Shown here piece by piece: positions 34,201-45,759 of a DNA stretch of 64,000 nt (positions are counted from its first letter, which is position 1; every line of letters starts with the position of its first letter). The stretch spans positions 444,001-508,000 of the forward strand of contig OZ022501.1 in NCBI GenBank assembly GCA_963989385.1. The letters are read 5' to 3'. A program made the translations under genes and the position numbers. The notes under the pieces are model-generated. The model did no database searches. It saw nothing but the letters and a program-made list of their open reading frames with translations, and was not told the origin of the DNA. The stretch is from Ctena decussata. Taxonomy: Eukaryota; Mollusca; Bivalvia; Lucinida; Lucinidae.

Positions 34201-34785
34201 CGTAAATTTGACGTCGGAGACAAAGTACTTTTGCTACTCCCGAATGAGTGCAATAAATTGTTACTTCAATGGAACGGGCCATATGAAGTTGTTGAAGTAG
34301 TTAATGTAATGAACTACAAGATTAACGTCAAGGGCGTCGTGAATACTTATCCTGCTAACATGATTAAGCAGTACGTTCAACGTCAAAAGAACGTGTCGTC
34401 TGCAGTTGTTAATGCACGTGACAATGTTGGATCAGAGGATCACAGTGATCCGAATGTCCAAAGAGTTAACATTTGTACGTCAGAGGACGTATCCCAATAT
34501 GACTTCATACGTGAAAACGTAAAGCCCGACGACGTAACGTCGATTCAGAAAGCAAACATGGAAGAACACGGTGGCGATTGTAGATTAGAGGCAGAGGCAA
34601 CGGATCCTGTGGGATCTGTCGTGCGAAGTAGGTGTAATGTCAAAGACAACGTTAATTTTACGTCTGATTCACTTAAAGGTGGCGATTTCCACCTAGTGTT
34701 CGATCAGACTTACCCATACTTCCCCATTCCATTTGAGGCACGACAGGTACGACACAGAGAATTGATTGACTTTGGGATTAGATAA
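31288..34785 (+). CDS. Gag-protease-integrase polyprotein of the RT-less retrotransposon
   Basis: 1165 codons from the first ATG (an in-frame GTG lies 21 bp upstream). Domains in order: charged coiled coil with repeated EKDREIELARIA (about 30-165); retrotransposon gag domain (about 170-330); a variant zinc knuckle C-x2-C-x3-H-x4-C at 362-374, one residue short of the usual CCHC; a Gly/Arg-rich stretch (RGRGRGYSRGRG); retropepsin-type protease with D-T-G at 506; H2C2 zinc module starting H690/H697; integrase core with D760, E820 and E856; GPY/F-like module near 997; a C-terminal tail of about 150 residues. The D-x59-E-x35-E spacing shows the second catalytic Asp replaced by Glu. No RT or RNase H lies between protease and integrase or after it. 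The frame is fully open, implying recent constraint or recent insertion. Confidence 0.93.
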   Translation: MDQLVKTGKELGYEGQALQEFVKQQQETERAERHAVRELDKEKIAQADKDREIELARIAQAEKDREIELARIATEEAKIAADREIEMARIESIERQAEKDREARLSQVESDKEAKLSSEVELEKLKYSFELQQRELKNQIDLQKVTFRVELEKQKAEKLAHARDPKLPYFDESKDKMDSYLSRFEKYATANKWDKNVWAAYLSALLKGRALDVYDRLSVDDAADYDKLKDALLKNFDMTERGFRKKFRYDRPEKSETFIQFSSRLRSYLNKWLKMAKVDQSYEAVCDFFARDQFLESCSKELYVHLKPKTFTNLGEMAREADLFAEARGGVYACVNKGQRDSKGVTQSRSDNKPSAKPEIKCSICGKGHLTYKCFKNPDRKQAYSAEVVASASGYSGSKGSSYAPKDETQRSQSKSDTVQTKGSNSDRGRGRGYSRGRGRGGGHQMSFCKTTMNRSHEIEGLYKSKEESPLINDNVDREGVCYFLRSRLPTAQGTVNGKTVVVLRDTGCTGCVVRRNLVSNDQLLGRESDVTLIDESTQRYPLAMVDIDCPFFTGKTEALCMEDTLYDLVIGNIDGSKLPDMSHFAMTAVTRSQAKQGEEVYKKLKVPDQIIASDKEALKQAQVVDPKLNGIRQRVESGNVTISRGLNRGETKFIRKRDLLYRQFTKGNKVTLQLIIPEGFREKVLRLAHETLMSGHLGIKKTMDRVLTEFFWPGICGDVARFCKSCDICQRTIQKGRVTKVPLGKLPQIDTPFKRVAVDIVGPIEPGSDRKSRYILTMIDYATRYPEAVALPGIETERVAEALVEMFSRLGIPSEMLIEHDSKITIDVMREVSRLLSLQDLTTIPYQSTGKGPVEKFHDTLKQILREMCVERPNDWDRYLPALLFAVREVPQESLGFSPFELLYGRSVRGPMQILKELWSVEETDQRALLTYQYVIDLKERLERTCKLAQDIVRKKDVKQNAYYDKRARSRKFDVGDKVLLLLPNECNKLLLQWNGPYEVVEVVNVMNYKINVKGVVNTYPANMIKQYVQRQKNVSSAVVNARDNVGSEDHSDPNVQRVNICTSEDVSQYDFIRENVKPDDVTSIQKANMEEHGGDCRLEAEATDPVGSVVRSRCNVKDNVNFTSDSLKGGDFHLVFDQTYPYFPIPFEARQVRHRELIDFGIR

Positions 34786-34970
34786 ATCAGTTGCCAAGAT
34801 AATTTGGGGGCGGACTACCTTAGTAGATAGTTTGGCCACGTTATGCATCGCACCGTTGTTGTGTATATAGCTAGTTTTCCAGTTTTGACATAGCCTACGA
34901 TTCGATCGCATTTCGTACTATTTCAGAAAAGAAACATTGTTATGTTTTTTTCTCCCTAAGGGGAAACCTA

Positions 34971-37136
34971 TGTTACGAAATGGATCTAATCGTCCACTAT
35001 GTCGTCGAGATTATTTTAATCCTTTCAATCAGTAAGGCTACAATTTTTAGGGTAACTGTGGTAATAAAACATTTACGGAAATTGTGACTACGTTATGCAT
35101 GGGTTGTTTGTGAATACCTCTCGTGGACAGCATATTGCATGATTTTAAGGTGAATACCTGCACGAGTCTTTTGATTGTGGAAAGCGCTTTGCATGATTTT
35201 AATGTGAGACGCATAGTATTTATACGCCTATCTTTTAATGAAAAGTTAGACGTGGCTGTTTAATTCTTGATGGATGTTATATTGTTGTGTGCGCAGATTC
35301 TGTGTTAAGACCTAGAAGGGTAAGATTTTATTATATTTATTTAAAATAGTTTGGCTAAGAATGAAAAATGTGACTTCTGATTGATATGGTGTGGTTATGT
35401 GTGTCGACTGATTTGATTTTGTTGGCAGTGATCAGGCTGCGCATGTGTCGACCGATTTTGTTAGTAAGCATGCTGCGCATAATATTTGTATATTAGGAAG
35501 TTTTGTAAATTTCGGAAATAGTTTATATCACTGATGTTGGTTGCAATGGTGTGCGTCTATTTGACGTCCAGTGACGTCAGTTGCATTCATGTTATTCATG
35601 TGACGTCAGTTGCATTCATGTTATTGCGACGTCAGCACTTTTTATATTAGTTTCACGTATACGTGGCCTATAGAAGTAGATTGATTTGTAATGGAACTAA
35701 TTTATATACTCGTGACGTCAATTGACGCCATAGCATGCACCGCATTAAGGGTTTTTTCCATAAGTTATAATGGTAGCATTTGGTCATCATGCGTTTGATT
35801 TGCCTTCATTAGACGGCGTCATATGGTATAACATCATTGATGTCATGATGTCAGATCAAACGTTATGATCCCAAATGTGTGAGAAACGCTTATTCAGCTA
35901 TTATATTCTATGGCAAATGGTATTACGCTTAGTTTAAAGAAATGAATTAAAACATATGCGAGTTAGATTTTGGTCAATCAATTTAATGTAAATAGGACAT
36001 TGTTTAGATTATTCATGTTTTATGTTTAGATTATTCATGTTTTATGTAGGGTATGTCATGGTAATGCCTGTTGACGTCAGTATACTTCTTGACAATGTTT
36101 GACGTCAGATCCTTCGACGCACATGCGTGGTAGGATCTACGTTTCTTCATTGGCGGAAGTGGTAAACACACTTTTAGCTTTACATCGTGAGCGCGAGTCG
36201 TGTCTAGTGACACGGCTGGCGTGTGCACGTTATGCTCGGCATTCGCCGAGGGCGTTGTATGGTATTTCCAAGACAGGCCCAAGTCTTACGCATTGTTATT
36301 ATGTAGTTACAATGTATTAAGTGTAAGTTCGTTATTTTTAGGCACATCAAGTCCGGCAGTCAGCTGTTAGGACTTAGAGCCACGTCTCACCTGGAGATTC
36401 GATTTACGTCTCCAGGTTAATACCAACCCGGGTAGAGGCAGTTACCACGCCGTTTGTGCATGGTTCCCAAGCAGAGGCGGGAAGCACAAAATGTAGGCGG
36501 AAGTGGTTAGCACAGTTTTGCCAGATTCTGTGATAAGATCTGAAGGTCACATCAAGTGTGGGACAGTGTTCGTCCACTAAAGTGTGTTAATATATATAGA
36601 CTGGTCCCTGGTACGATCCAGGGAGCGACCAGTATATAATCGTGCACGTGTTAATAAGAGTTGGTGTTCCTCATGATATATGGACTGGCCCATGACATGA
36701 TCCAGGGAACGACGAATTGAAGTCTACCAACATAAGGCCTTGTTTTTTTGTATGAGCTCAAACTAACGTTTTTTTGTTCTTTGTGTTTTCCTTTAGTTCA
36801 TGGCGCTGAGCCGAGTACGGTGTTGACGTCATACGGTAATCTATTTGCGTATTGTACGCAAATCGATTACAGATTTGAAACAAACACCTTACTTGGGCCA
36901 GCGACATGAACTAATATGTGTTGTATATTATTGTAATTGTGACAGTTGTAAATTGTATTGTTGTATATAGAATTTACATTATATATAAACTTAAAAAATT
37001 CTAACGTTGTTAGAGTTTCCTTGTCAGTGTATTACACTAGTAGATAACCCTTTAACCGGAAGTCACCCTCCGCCGTCCTGGCGACGCATAAGGCTCTACA
37101 CCCGTATCGGCCGTGTGTGAAACCTTCTGCGTAACA
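34971..37136 (+). repeat. 3' LTR
   Basis: 2166 bp, same length as the 5' LTR and nearly identical, ending GTAACA before the TTATA duplication. Confidence 0.92.
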
Positions 37137-37140
37137 TTAT

Positions 37141-37510
37141 ATGTAGTTTAGGGCTCGCAACGAATTAAGTTACCTTACAAATAACCCGTCGGGCACATGG
37201 GGCTTGATCAGCTTTGGACCAACGTCGATTCGACGTCATGATATCGAATCGACGTTGGTCCGATGCTGGCTAAGCATAGTGCTCGAAGGGATATTACAAG
37301 AAGAGTCACACAGTTCTCTCCAATTCGCATGACAGATGCGCCTTATATGTAGTTTAGGGGTCGCAACGAATTAAGTTACCTTACAAATAACCCGTCGGGC
37401 ACATGGGGTTTGATCAGCTTTGAACCGAAGACGATTCGACGTCATGATGTCGAATCGACGTTGGTTCAATGCAGGTTAGGGATAGTGCCCGAAGGGATAT
37501 TTAAATACAA
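37141..37510. repeat. 206-bp tandem array, units 4-5
   Basis: Units begin at 37141 and 37347 and carry the same inverted-end palindromic core. They continue the array at 27557-28175, from which they are split by the LTR element. Confidence 0.85.
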
Positions 37511-38219
37511 GAAGAGTCACACAGTTTTCACCAAGCAAAGATAAGGTCTAAGTGGGATAGGTTAGGATATAGCTCAGAGGAAAGAAATTAATAGCTTTAA
37601 GTATTAATGATTCTTGACTCACATATTATTCTGTATTTTTTAAGGTGATATTATGCACTTATTGTACTACCTGTCACACCGTTTATATTTGTATTGCATG
37701 TATGTACATGTATATGCTCAAGGGCTACATAACCTATATAGCACTTGAATAAACATTCTTCTTCATATATATATATATATATAAATGCTACGGGTGTGAA
37801 AAGAATTTGTGATGCAACATTTGGTGGTGAGAGAGACACTTCCTGACACTCATTTTATTGCAAGACTGACATCTTTTGATATGTTGTGCTGGGGCCCAAT
37901 ATTTGTTGTTTCTAGTTGTTGATAGAGAGTGTTGCAACTTTTTCTACTTTGTTGCTGTTACACTGCTGCTTCTGTTCGTGGTATGATAGTGACAACTGAT
38001 GCTGATGTTTTCAATATTCTTTTCTTTTTTTAAGATTGATATATGCTGCCTGTGATAATGGTGTTATTAAAAGTGTCAGCCACTGTTTATAGTAAGGATT
38101 TAGTCTTATATTACTGTGTTTGCCGTGTGTAGTATTTGCAGACACTAATGTTGGTGGTTTGACAGGAGTAACATCTGCTGCTCTGCCAGTTTTCATAAGC
38201 AGATGCTAATGTTTGTACC

Positions 38220-39130
38220 AGAGACCACATCATCTGTCGATATTGAAGATCAGAGGGACATCAGGTGCTGCCATTAGTACTGAGAATAACTTTTGCTGCT
38301 GCTGTAAGTAAAAGCAATAGCTGCTGATGGAGAAGTCAGTTCCTGATGCTGGTGTCATAAGCAGCTGCTAGTGTTTTTTTTATAGTTACACCACCATCTG
38401 CCGATATCGGAGAACAGAAGGACATCAGCTGCTGCCATAATGTATTCAGGATAACTTTTGCTGCTGTTGTTGATGAAATCTTCAGCTGCTGATAATGTAG
38501 TCAGTTGCTGATGGTGGTGTCATAAGCAGCTCCTGATGTTGTTTATTAGTGATAGTGACACCACCATCTTTTGATATTGGAGAACAGCGGGACATTAGCT
38601 GCTGCCATAAGTATTTAGAATAACTACTGCTGTTGATGAAAGCATCAGCTGCTGATGGTGATGTCAATTGCAAATGGTGGAGTCAGAATGAGCTGCTGAT
38701 GTTATTATTAGTGACAGTGACCCTACCATCTGCCGATATCGGAGAACAGATGGATATCAGCTACTGTCATTAGTATTGAGAATAACCATTACGGATGCTG
38801 TTGATTAAGTATTAGCTGCTAATGGTGATGTCAGTTGCTGATGGTGGTGTCATAAGCAGCCGCTGCTTTTAGTAAATGACACTATCATCTGCCTATATCG
38901 GAGATCAGAGGGATGTCAGCTGTTGCCACTAGTGTTTAGAGTACATTTTGCTGCTGCTGTAAGTAAAAGCATAGGCTGCTGATGGTGGTGTCAGTTACTG
39001 ATGGTGGTATCATAAGCAGCTACTGGTGTTGTTTTAGTGGCACCACCATCTGTCGAAAGCATTAGCTGTTGATGATGGTTTTTAATTGGTACAACTGCTA
39101 ATGCCGCAGTTGCAGTTAGTACGGCTTATC
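38220..39130. repeat. CTG-rich satellite, about 165-bp monomers (block 1)
   Basis: The landmark ATCTGCCGATATCGGAGAAC recurs near 38224, 38391, 38563, 38726, 38887 and 39047, spacing 160-172 bp. Monomers are studded with CAGCTGCTGATGGTGGT. Confidence 0.8.
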
Positions 39131-39449
39131 GCTTTTGTCTTATTCTTTTCTGATGATAGAAGTAGCAGATTTTATGGGGTTTTTTAATTCACACGCTGCT
39201 GCAGCTGGATGTAAAAGAGCCGCATCCTGCAACCTAGGTGGAGAGTAAGATTTGCTGTTGTTGTCTAAGGGGAAGAATGAAATAACTTCTACTGCTGTTA
39301 ATTTGAAGATACAACAGCTGCTGCTGTTGTCACAGCAAATATCACAGAAACCATCAGCATCGGTTTTTACTCGTTGATGAACAACAGCACAATATATCAC
39401 TCTAGTCACGTACACCACAAGAAGTAGTAATTCTCACTAAAACTTACTG

Positions 39450-40840
39450 CAGATATCACTCCGTCCACTGTCAGCAGCAGCTATCACCCTCGTAACAGAA
39501 GGCAGCAGCAAAGATTAGTTTCGTCTCCAGAAGCAGCTCCTGGTATCATGAGTATAACCACCAACAGATGGTAGAAAAAAGATATAATTCAAGCAGCAGA
39601 AACTGAAGTCACTCTCACTACTTTCCTTCAACAGCAGGCAGTCCACAAACAGATGACATATACAGATATTTAATCCAGCAGAAGCAACACCTGCCATTCT
39701 CACTACCTATCTTCAACAGCAGGCAGTTCATCAACAGATGGCAGATACAGATATTTAATCCAGCAGCAGCAACAGCTGTCACTCTCACTACCCTTCTTCA
39801 AAAGCAGGTAGTCCACAAACAGATGGCAGATACAGATAATTTGTCCAGCATCAGCAACAGCTGTAACTCAATACCTATCTTCAAAACGGGCAGTGCACAA
39901 ACAGATGGCAGATACAGATATTGAATCCAGCAGCAGCAACAGCTGTCACTCTCATTACATATCTTCAACAGCAGGCAGTCCACCAACAGAAGGTAGATAC
40001 TGATATTTAGTCCAGCAGCAGCAACAGCTGTCACTTTCACTACCTATCTTCAACAGCAGGCAGTCCACCTACAGATGGTAGATACAGCTATTTAATCCAG
40101 CAGCAGCAACAGCTGTCGCTCTCACTACCTTTCTTGAACAGCAGGCAGTCCACCAACAGATGGCAGATACCGATATTTAATACAGCAGGAGCAACAGCTG
40201 TAACTCTGACCACCTGTCTTCAACAGCAGGCAGTCCATAAACAGAAGGCAGATACAGATATCTAGTAGAGCAGCAGCAACAGCTGTCATCCTCACTACCT
40301 ATCGTCAACAGCAAGCAGGTGGCAGATATAGAAATTTAATCCAGCAGCAGCAACAGCTGTCACTCTCACTATCTATGTTCAACAGCAGGCAGTCCACCAA
40401 CAGATTGCATGAACAAATATTTCAACAGCAGGCAGTCCACCAACAGATTGCATGAACAAATATTTAATCCAGCAGCAGCAACAGCTGTCACTCTCACTAT
40501 CTATCTTCAACAGCAGGCAGTCCACCAACTGCTTGCAGATACAGATATTCAATCCAGCAGCAGCAACAGCTGTCACCCTCACTACCCTACTTCAACAGCA
40601 GGCAGTCCACAAACAGATGGCAGACACAGATATTTAATGCAGCAGCGGCAACAGCTGTCACTGTCACCACCTATCTTCAACAGCAGGCAATCCACAAGCT
40701 GCTTGCTGATACAGATATTCAGTCAAGGAGCAGCAATAGCTGACACTCTCACTACCTTTCTTCAACACCAGGCAGTCCACCAACAGATGGTAGATACAGA
40801 TATTTAATCCAACAGCAGCAACAGCTGACACTCAGCTGCT
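39450..40840. repeat. CAG-rich satellite, 84-bp monomers (block 1)
   Basis: About 14-16 copies of a unit containing CAGCAGCAACAGCTGTCACT, CTTCAACAGCAGGCAGTCCA and ACAGATGGCAGATACAGAT. Because 84 is a multiple of three, long spurious ORFs (for example 40409-40807) run through it. Confidence 0.85.
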
Positions 40841-41822
40841 GCTATTAGTAGTAAGAATAGCTTCTGCAGATGCGTTTGATAAAAGCATCAGCTGCTGATG
40901 GTGGTTTAGCAGTTGCTGATGGTTGTGTCGTAAGCAGGTGCTCATTTTCGTATTAATGACAACATCATTTGGCGATATTGGAGAACAATGGGATATCAGC
41001 TGCTGCAATCATGAGAAAGAATAGCTTTTGCTGCTTTTTTTATGAAAACATCAGCAGCTACTGTTGGTGGTTTGGCAGCTGTTGGTGGTGATGTGGTGGT
41101 GATGTGATAAGCAGCTGCTGATGTTAATATCTGCGACCACATCATTTGCCGATATGAAAGAACAAAAGGACACTTGCTACCTATTAGAAGTAAAAATAGC
41201 TTTTGCTGCATCTTTTGACGAAAGCATCAGCTGCTGATGGTTCTTTGGCAGCTGATGATGGCGGTAACATAAGCAGCTGCTGATGTTACTGTTAATTACA
41301 CCATCATTTGCCGATATCGGAGAACACAGGGACATTAGCAGCTGCGATCAGTAAAAGGAAAAACTTTTGATACTGATTTTGATGAAAGCATCAGCTGCTG
41401 ATGGCGGTTTGGCAGCTGGTGATGGTGGCATAAGCAGCTGCTGCTGTTATTATCAGTGACCACATAATCTGCCAATATGGAAGAACAGAGGGGCATCACC
41501 CGCTGCTATTATTAGTAAGAATAGCTTCTGCTGCTATTATTAGTAAGAATGGCTTCTGCAGCTGCGTTTGATAAAAGCATCAGCTGCTAATGGTGGTCTA
41601 GCAGTAGCTGATGGTGGTCTCCTAAGCAACAGCTCATCTCAGTATTAATGACTAATTTGCTGATCATTTGCTGATATCGGAACAGAGGGACATCAGCTGA
41701 TGCCATCATGAGTAAGAATAGCTTTTGCTGCTGATCTTGATAAAAGCATCAGCAGCTACTGATGGTGGTTTTTGCAGCTGCTGGTGCTGGTGTCATAAGC
41801 AACTGCTGATTTTAATATCAGT
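40840..41822. repeat. CTG-rich satellite, about 165-bp monomers (block 2, left part)
   Basis: The same monomers as at 38220-39130. The block stops abruptly inside a monomer at the insertion starting 41823. Confidence 0.8.
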
Positions 41823-42908
41823 TGTAAGGGTAGTATATACTTGGCAAGCAGAATTCTCGGTTGGAAGAGAATTATCACATAAATGGTTTATTAGGTGTGA
41901 ATCTATAGTCTCCCTAGAAGCGAAATACTCAGAAAATTATGTCCGGAAAATGCTATTTATTGTGCAGTCTACAGGTTCAAAAGCCGTTCTTCAATTAGCA
42001 GTATAATCTGCCTGAATTATGTATTATCTCATGTGCTTTCATTTTGTGTTGTTGGTATAATTTAGTTAAAACGGCCGAGAATTGGAAATTATGCTAATGA
42101 AGTTGGTATTTGTCTATAATATCTGGTTTATACTTATAATAATTTATATGCTACGGTAAAGCGTGATTGTATATTCTGATACAATTAATAAGTTTTCCAA
42201 TAGATACCAAGTCTTACCTAAGAAGTCGTTCTCAGGAACACAAGTAGGCCTACCATGTTTTACTTGATCTCAAATTTCTGAAATCTGATCTTTGCTAAAT
42301 TTCCTCACCCCCTAACTCTGGGGTTGGGCTGCAAAATACGTTCACTTAAACTAAAATAAGCTTGCTAGTTAGTGTTAGGCTATAGAGGAAACATTATCTG
42401 AAATCATGCCATTTTTCATTAATGTAAATAAAATCATTGAATACAAATTACTTTTTTTTTCATATTCTCAGCCAAGCTCAAAAGAAGAACCCGTGGGGAG
42501 AAGGTTTGCTATTGTTCGTCTGTCTGACTGTCCCCGACTGGGACTGGTCGTCCGTCTGTCTGTCCTTATCTGGGTCTGTTCGTCTGTCTGTCTGTCTGTA
42601 GGACAGTATTTGTTCGTTAGTCCGTACAACACTATTGTTTGTGTTTAGTGTTAGACAGGGCTATTGACCTGCCCGGGGGTGCTGATTGGGGCTAAACGGA
42701 CAAATACTTATGTGTATAAACTTGTACAAAGCATAAGAGAGCCAGCCAATATGATAGAAGAAATAGTGCGATATACTATTTCAGGACAGTTTAATACTTT
42801 AGTTGAGAGCTAACCTATTGCGTTTTTTTCCCTTTGAATTATTAAAGGGCTCGTCCCGTTACATTTTTGGGGCTCGTGCAGTTACATTTTTGGGGCTCGT
42901 CCCGTTAC
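41823..42908. mobile_element. LTR-like insertion in the satellite, with TCAGT duplication
   Basis: Unique sequence starting TGTAAGGG and ending CCCGTTAC, flanked by TCAGT at 41818-41822 and 42909-42913. The satellite monomer (ATATCAGTGACCACAT-type) is split exactly there. The tail has three copies of a 23-bp unit with TTTTTGGGGCTCGTCCCG, which resembles a tRNA-Pro primer-binding site. A TCTG microsatellite lies near 42570-42600. Best read as a solo LTR with an aberrant right end; it has no coding capacity. Confidence 0.6.
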
Positions 42909-45715
42909 TCAGTGACCAAATTCTCTGCCGATATGGAAAAACAGAAGAACACTTGCTGCTGCCATAAGAAGAAAGAATAGCTGTTGCTGCATCTTTTGAT
43001 GAAAGAAACAGCTGCTGATGGTTCTTCGGCAGCTGCTGATGGCGGTATCATAAGCAGCTGCTGATCTTACTGTTAATGACACCATCATCTGCCGATATTG
43101 GAGAACAAAGGGACATAAGCTGCTGCCATCAGTAGTAAGAAAAATCTTTTGATGCTGCTTATGATGAAAGCATCAGCTGCTGATGGTGGTTTGGCAGCTG
43201 CTAATGGTTGTGTCATAAGCAGCTGCTGATGTTAATATAAGTGACTACATCGTCTGCCGATGTCGAAGAACAGAGGGACAGCAGCTGCTGCCATTAGAAG
43301 TTAGAATATCTTTTGCCGCTTCTGCTGATGGAAACGTCAGTTGCTGCTGATGGTTTGGCAGCTGCTGATATTGGTGTACAAAGCAACTGCTGATGATAGT
43401 TTTATTGACAACATCATCTGCCGTAATCAGTGAACAGAGGGACATCACCTGATGCCATCATGAATAAGAATCGTTTTTTCTGCTGCTTTTGATGAAATCA
43501 TCAGCTGCTGATGGTGGTTTGGCAGCTGCTGATGTTGGTGGCATAAGCAGCTGCTGCTGTTATCATCAGTGACCACATCATCTGCCGATATGAAAGAACA
43601 GAGGGGCATCAACTGCTGCTATTAGTAGTTAGAATAGCTTCTGCAGCTGCGTTTGATAAAAACATCAGCTGCTGATGGTGGTTTGGCAGCTGCTGATGGT
43701 GTAGGCATAAGCAGCTGCTGTTGTTATCATCAGTAACCACATCATCTGCCGATAAGGAAGAACAGAGGGGCATCAGCTGCTACTGTAAATATAAAGAATA
43801 GTTTTTGCTGCACCTTTTGATGAACGCAACAGCTGCTAATGGTTCTTTGGCAGCTACTGCTGGTAGTATCATAAGCAGCTGCTGATGTTACTGTTAATGA
43901 CACCATATATCGGAGAACAAAAGGAACATAAGCTGCTGTCATCAGAAGTAGGAAGAACTTTTGATGCTGCTCAGCTTCTGCAGCTGCGTCTGATAAAAGC
44001 ATCAGCTGCTGATGGTGGTTTAGAAGTTGCTGATGGTGGTTGGCAGCTGCTGATGGTGGTGGCATAAGCTGCTGCTGCTGTTATCATCAGCGGCCACATC
44101 ATCTGCTGATATGGAAGAGCAGAGGGGCATCAACTGCTTCTATAAGTAGTAAGACTTTCTTTTGCTGCACCTTTTGATAAAAACAACAGCTGCTAATGTT
44201 TTTTTTGGCAGCTGCTGATGGTGGTAACGTAAGCAGCTGCTGATGTTACTGTTAATGACACCATCATCTGCCGATATCTGAGAACAAAAGGAGCATAAGC
44301 TGCTGCCATCAGTAGTAGGAAAAACTTTTGATGCTGCTTTGAGGAAAGCTTCACCTGCTGATGGCGGTATGGCAGCTGCTGCTGCAGCCGCATCTGATAA
44401 AAGCATCAGCTGCTGATGGTGGTTTAGCAGCTGCTGTATGGTGGTTTGGCAGCTGCTGATGGTGGTGGCATAAGCAACTGCTGCTGTTATCATCAGTGAC
44501 TACAACATCTGCCGATATGGAAGAACAGAGGGGCATCATCGGCTACTATAAGTAGTTAAAATAGTTTTTGTTGCATCGTTTGATGAAAGCAACAGCTGCT
44601 TATGGTTCTTTGGCAGCTGCTGATAGTGGTAACGTAAGCAGCTGCTGATGTTACTGAAAATGTCACCATCATCTGCCGTTATCTGAGAACAAAAGGGACA
44701 TAAGCTGCTGCCATCAGTAGTAGGAAAAACTTTTGATGCTGCTCTGAGGAAAGCATCACCTGCTGATGGCGGTATGGCAGCTGCTGCTGCAACTGCTTTT
44801 GAAAAATGCATCAGCTGCTGATGGTGGTTGAGCAGCTGCAGATGGTAGTTTGGCAGCTGCTGATGCTGGTGGCATAAGCAGGTGCTGCTGTTCTTATCAG
44901 AGGTACAATAAGCAGCTTTTGATGTTACTGTTAATCAGCATCAGCTGCTGATGGCGGTATGGCAGCTGCTGCTGCAGCTGCGTCTGATAAAAGCATCAGC
45001 TGCTGATGTTGGTTAAGCAGCTGCTGATGGTAGTTTGGCAGGAGCTGATGGAGGTGGCTCTTTGGCACCTGCTGCTGTTACTTTTAATGACATCATCATC
45101 TGCTGATATCGGAGAACAAAAAGGACATAAGCTGCTGCCATCAGTAGTAGGAAAAACTTTTGATGCTGCTTTGGAGGAAAGAATCAGCTGCTGATGGCGG
45201 TATGGCAGCTGCTGCTGCAGCTGTGTCTGATAAAAGCAACAGCTGCTGATGGTTCTTTTGCAGCTGCTGATGGTGGTTTTGCAGCTGCTGACGGTGGTGA
45301 CATAAGCAGCTTTGCTCTTACTGTTAATGACACCATCATCTGCCGATATCGGAGAACAAAAAGGACATAAGCTGCTGCCATTAGTAGTAGGAAAAACTTT
45401 TGATGCTGCTTTGGAGAAAAGCATCAGCTGTTGATGGCGGTATGGCAGCTGCTGCTGCAGCTGCGTCTGATAAAAGCATCAGCTGCTGATGGTGGTTTTA
45501 CAGCTGCTGATGGTGGTTTGGCAGCTGCTGATGGTGGTGGCATTAGCAGCTCCTGCTGTTATCATAAGTTACCGTATCATCTGACGATATGGAAGAACAG
45601 AGGGGCATAATCGGCTACTATAAGTAGTAAGAATAGTTTTTGCTGCATCATTTGATGAAAGCAACAGCTGCTGATGGTTCTTTGGCAGCTGCTGATGGTG
45701 GTCAGTAGCACTATC
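42909..45715. repeat. CTG-rich satellite, about 165-bp monomers (block 2, right part)
   Basis: ATCATCTGCCGATAT landmarks near 42914, 43081, 43249, 43410, 43575, 43740, 43905 and onward, about every 165 bp. It is extremely rich in CAGCTG hexamers. ORFs such as 44996-45424 and 44140-44493 are repeat artefacts. Confidence 0.85.
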
Positions 45716-45759
45716 AACGGTAAGTTTTGTTCCAGTAGCAGCCCCTGTTATCATTACCA

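Larger units (their letters stand above)
28176..37136 (+). mobile_element. Complete LTR retrotransposon lacking reverse transcriptase
   Basis: Two 2166-bp LTRs (28176-30341, 34971-37136) begin TGTTAC and end GTAACA. The 5-bp target duplication is TTATA (28171-28175 and 37137-37141). A primer-binding site follows the left LTR at 30342 (TGGTGTCAAGAAGT, close to the complement of a tRNA-Leu 3' end). A purine tract AAGGGGAAA lies at 34958-34966. The internal region has one ORF for gag, protease and integrase. There is no RT or RNase H coding sequence in any frame, so the element must be mobilised in trans. Comparing the LTRs by eye gave only two mismatches (near 28230/35025 and 28496/35291), suggesting a young insertion. 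Gypsy-like by its GPY/F integrase module and 5-bp duplication. Confidence 0.92.

Noticed and set aside
39450..40840. CRISPR-like array because of regular repeats
   Set aside because: The repeats are contiguous 84-bp monomers with no unique spacers, in animal DNA.
44996..45424. 142-codon minus-strand ORF and similar ORFs at 40409-40807, 44140-44493 and 43742-44065
   Set aside because: They run through satellite whose monomers are near multiples of three. The predicted proteins are repetitive Ser/Ala/Gln or Cys/Leu runs.
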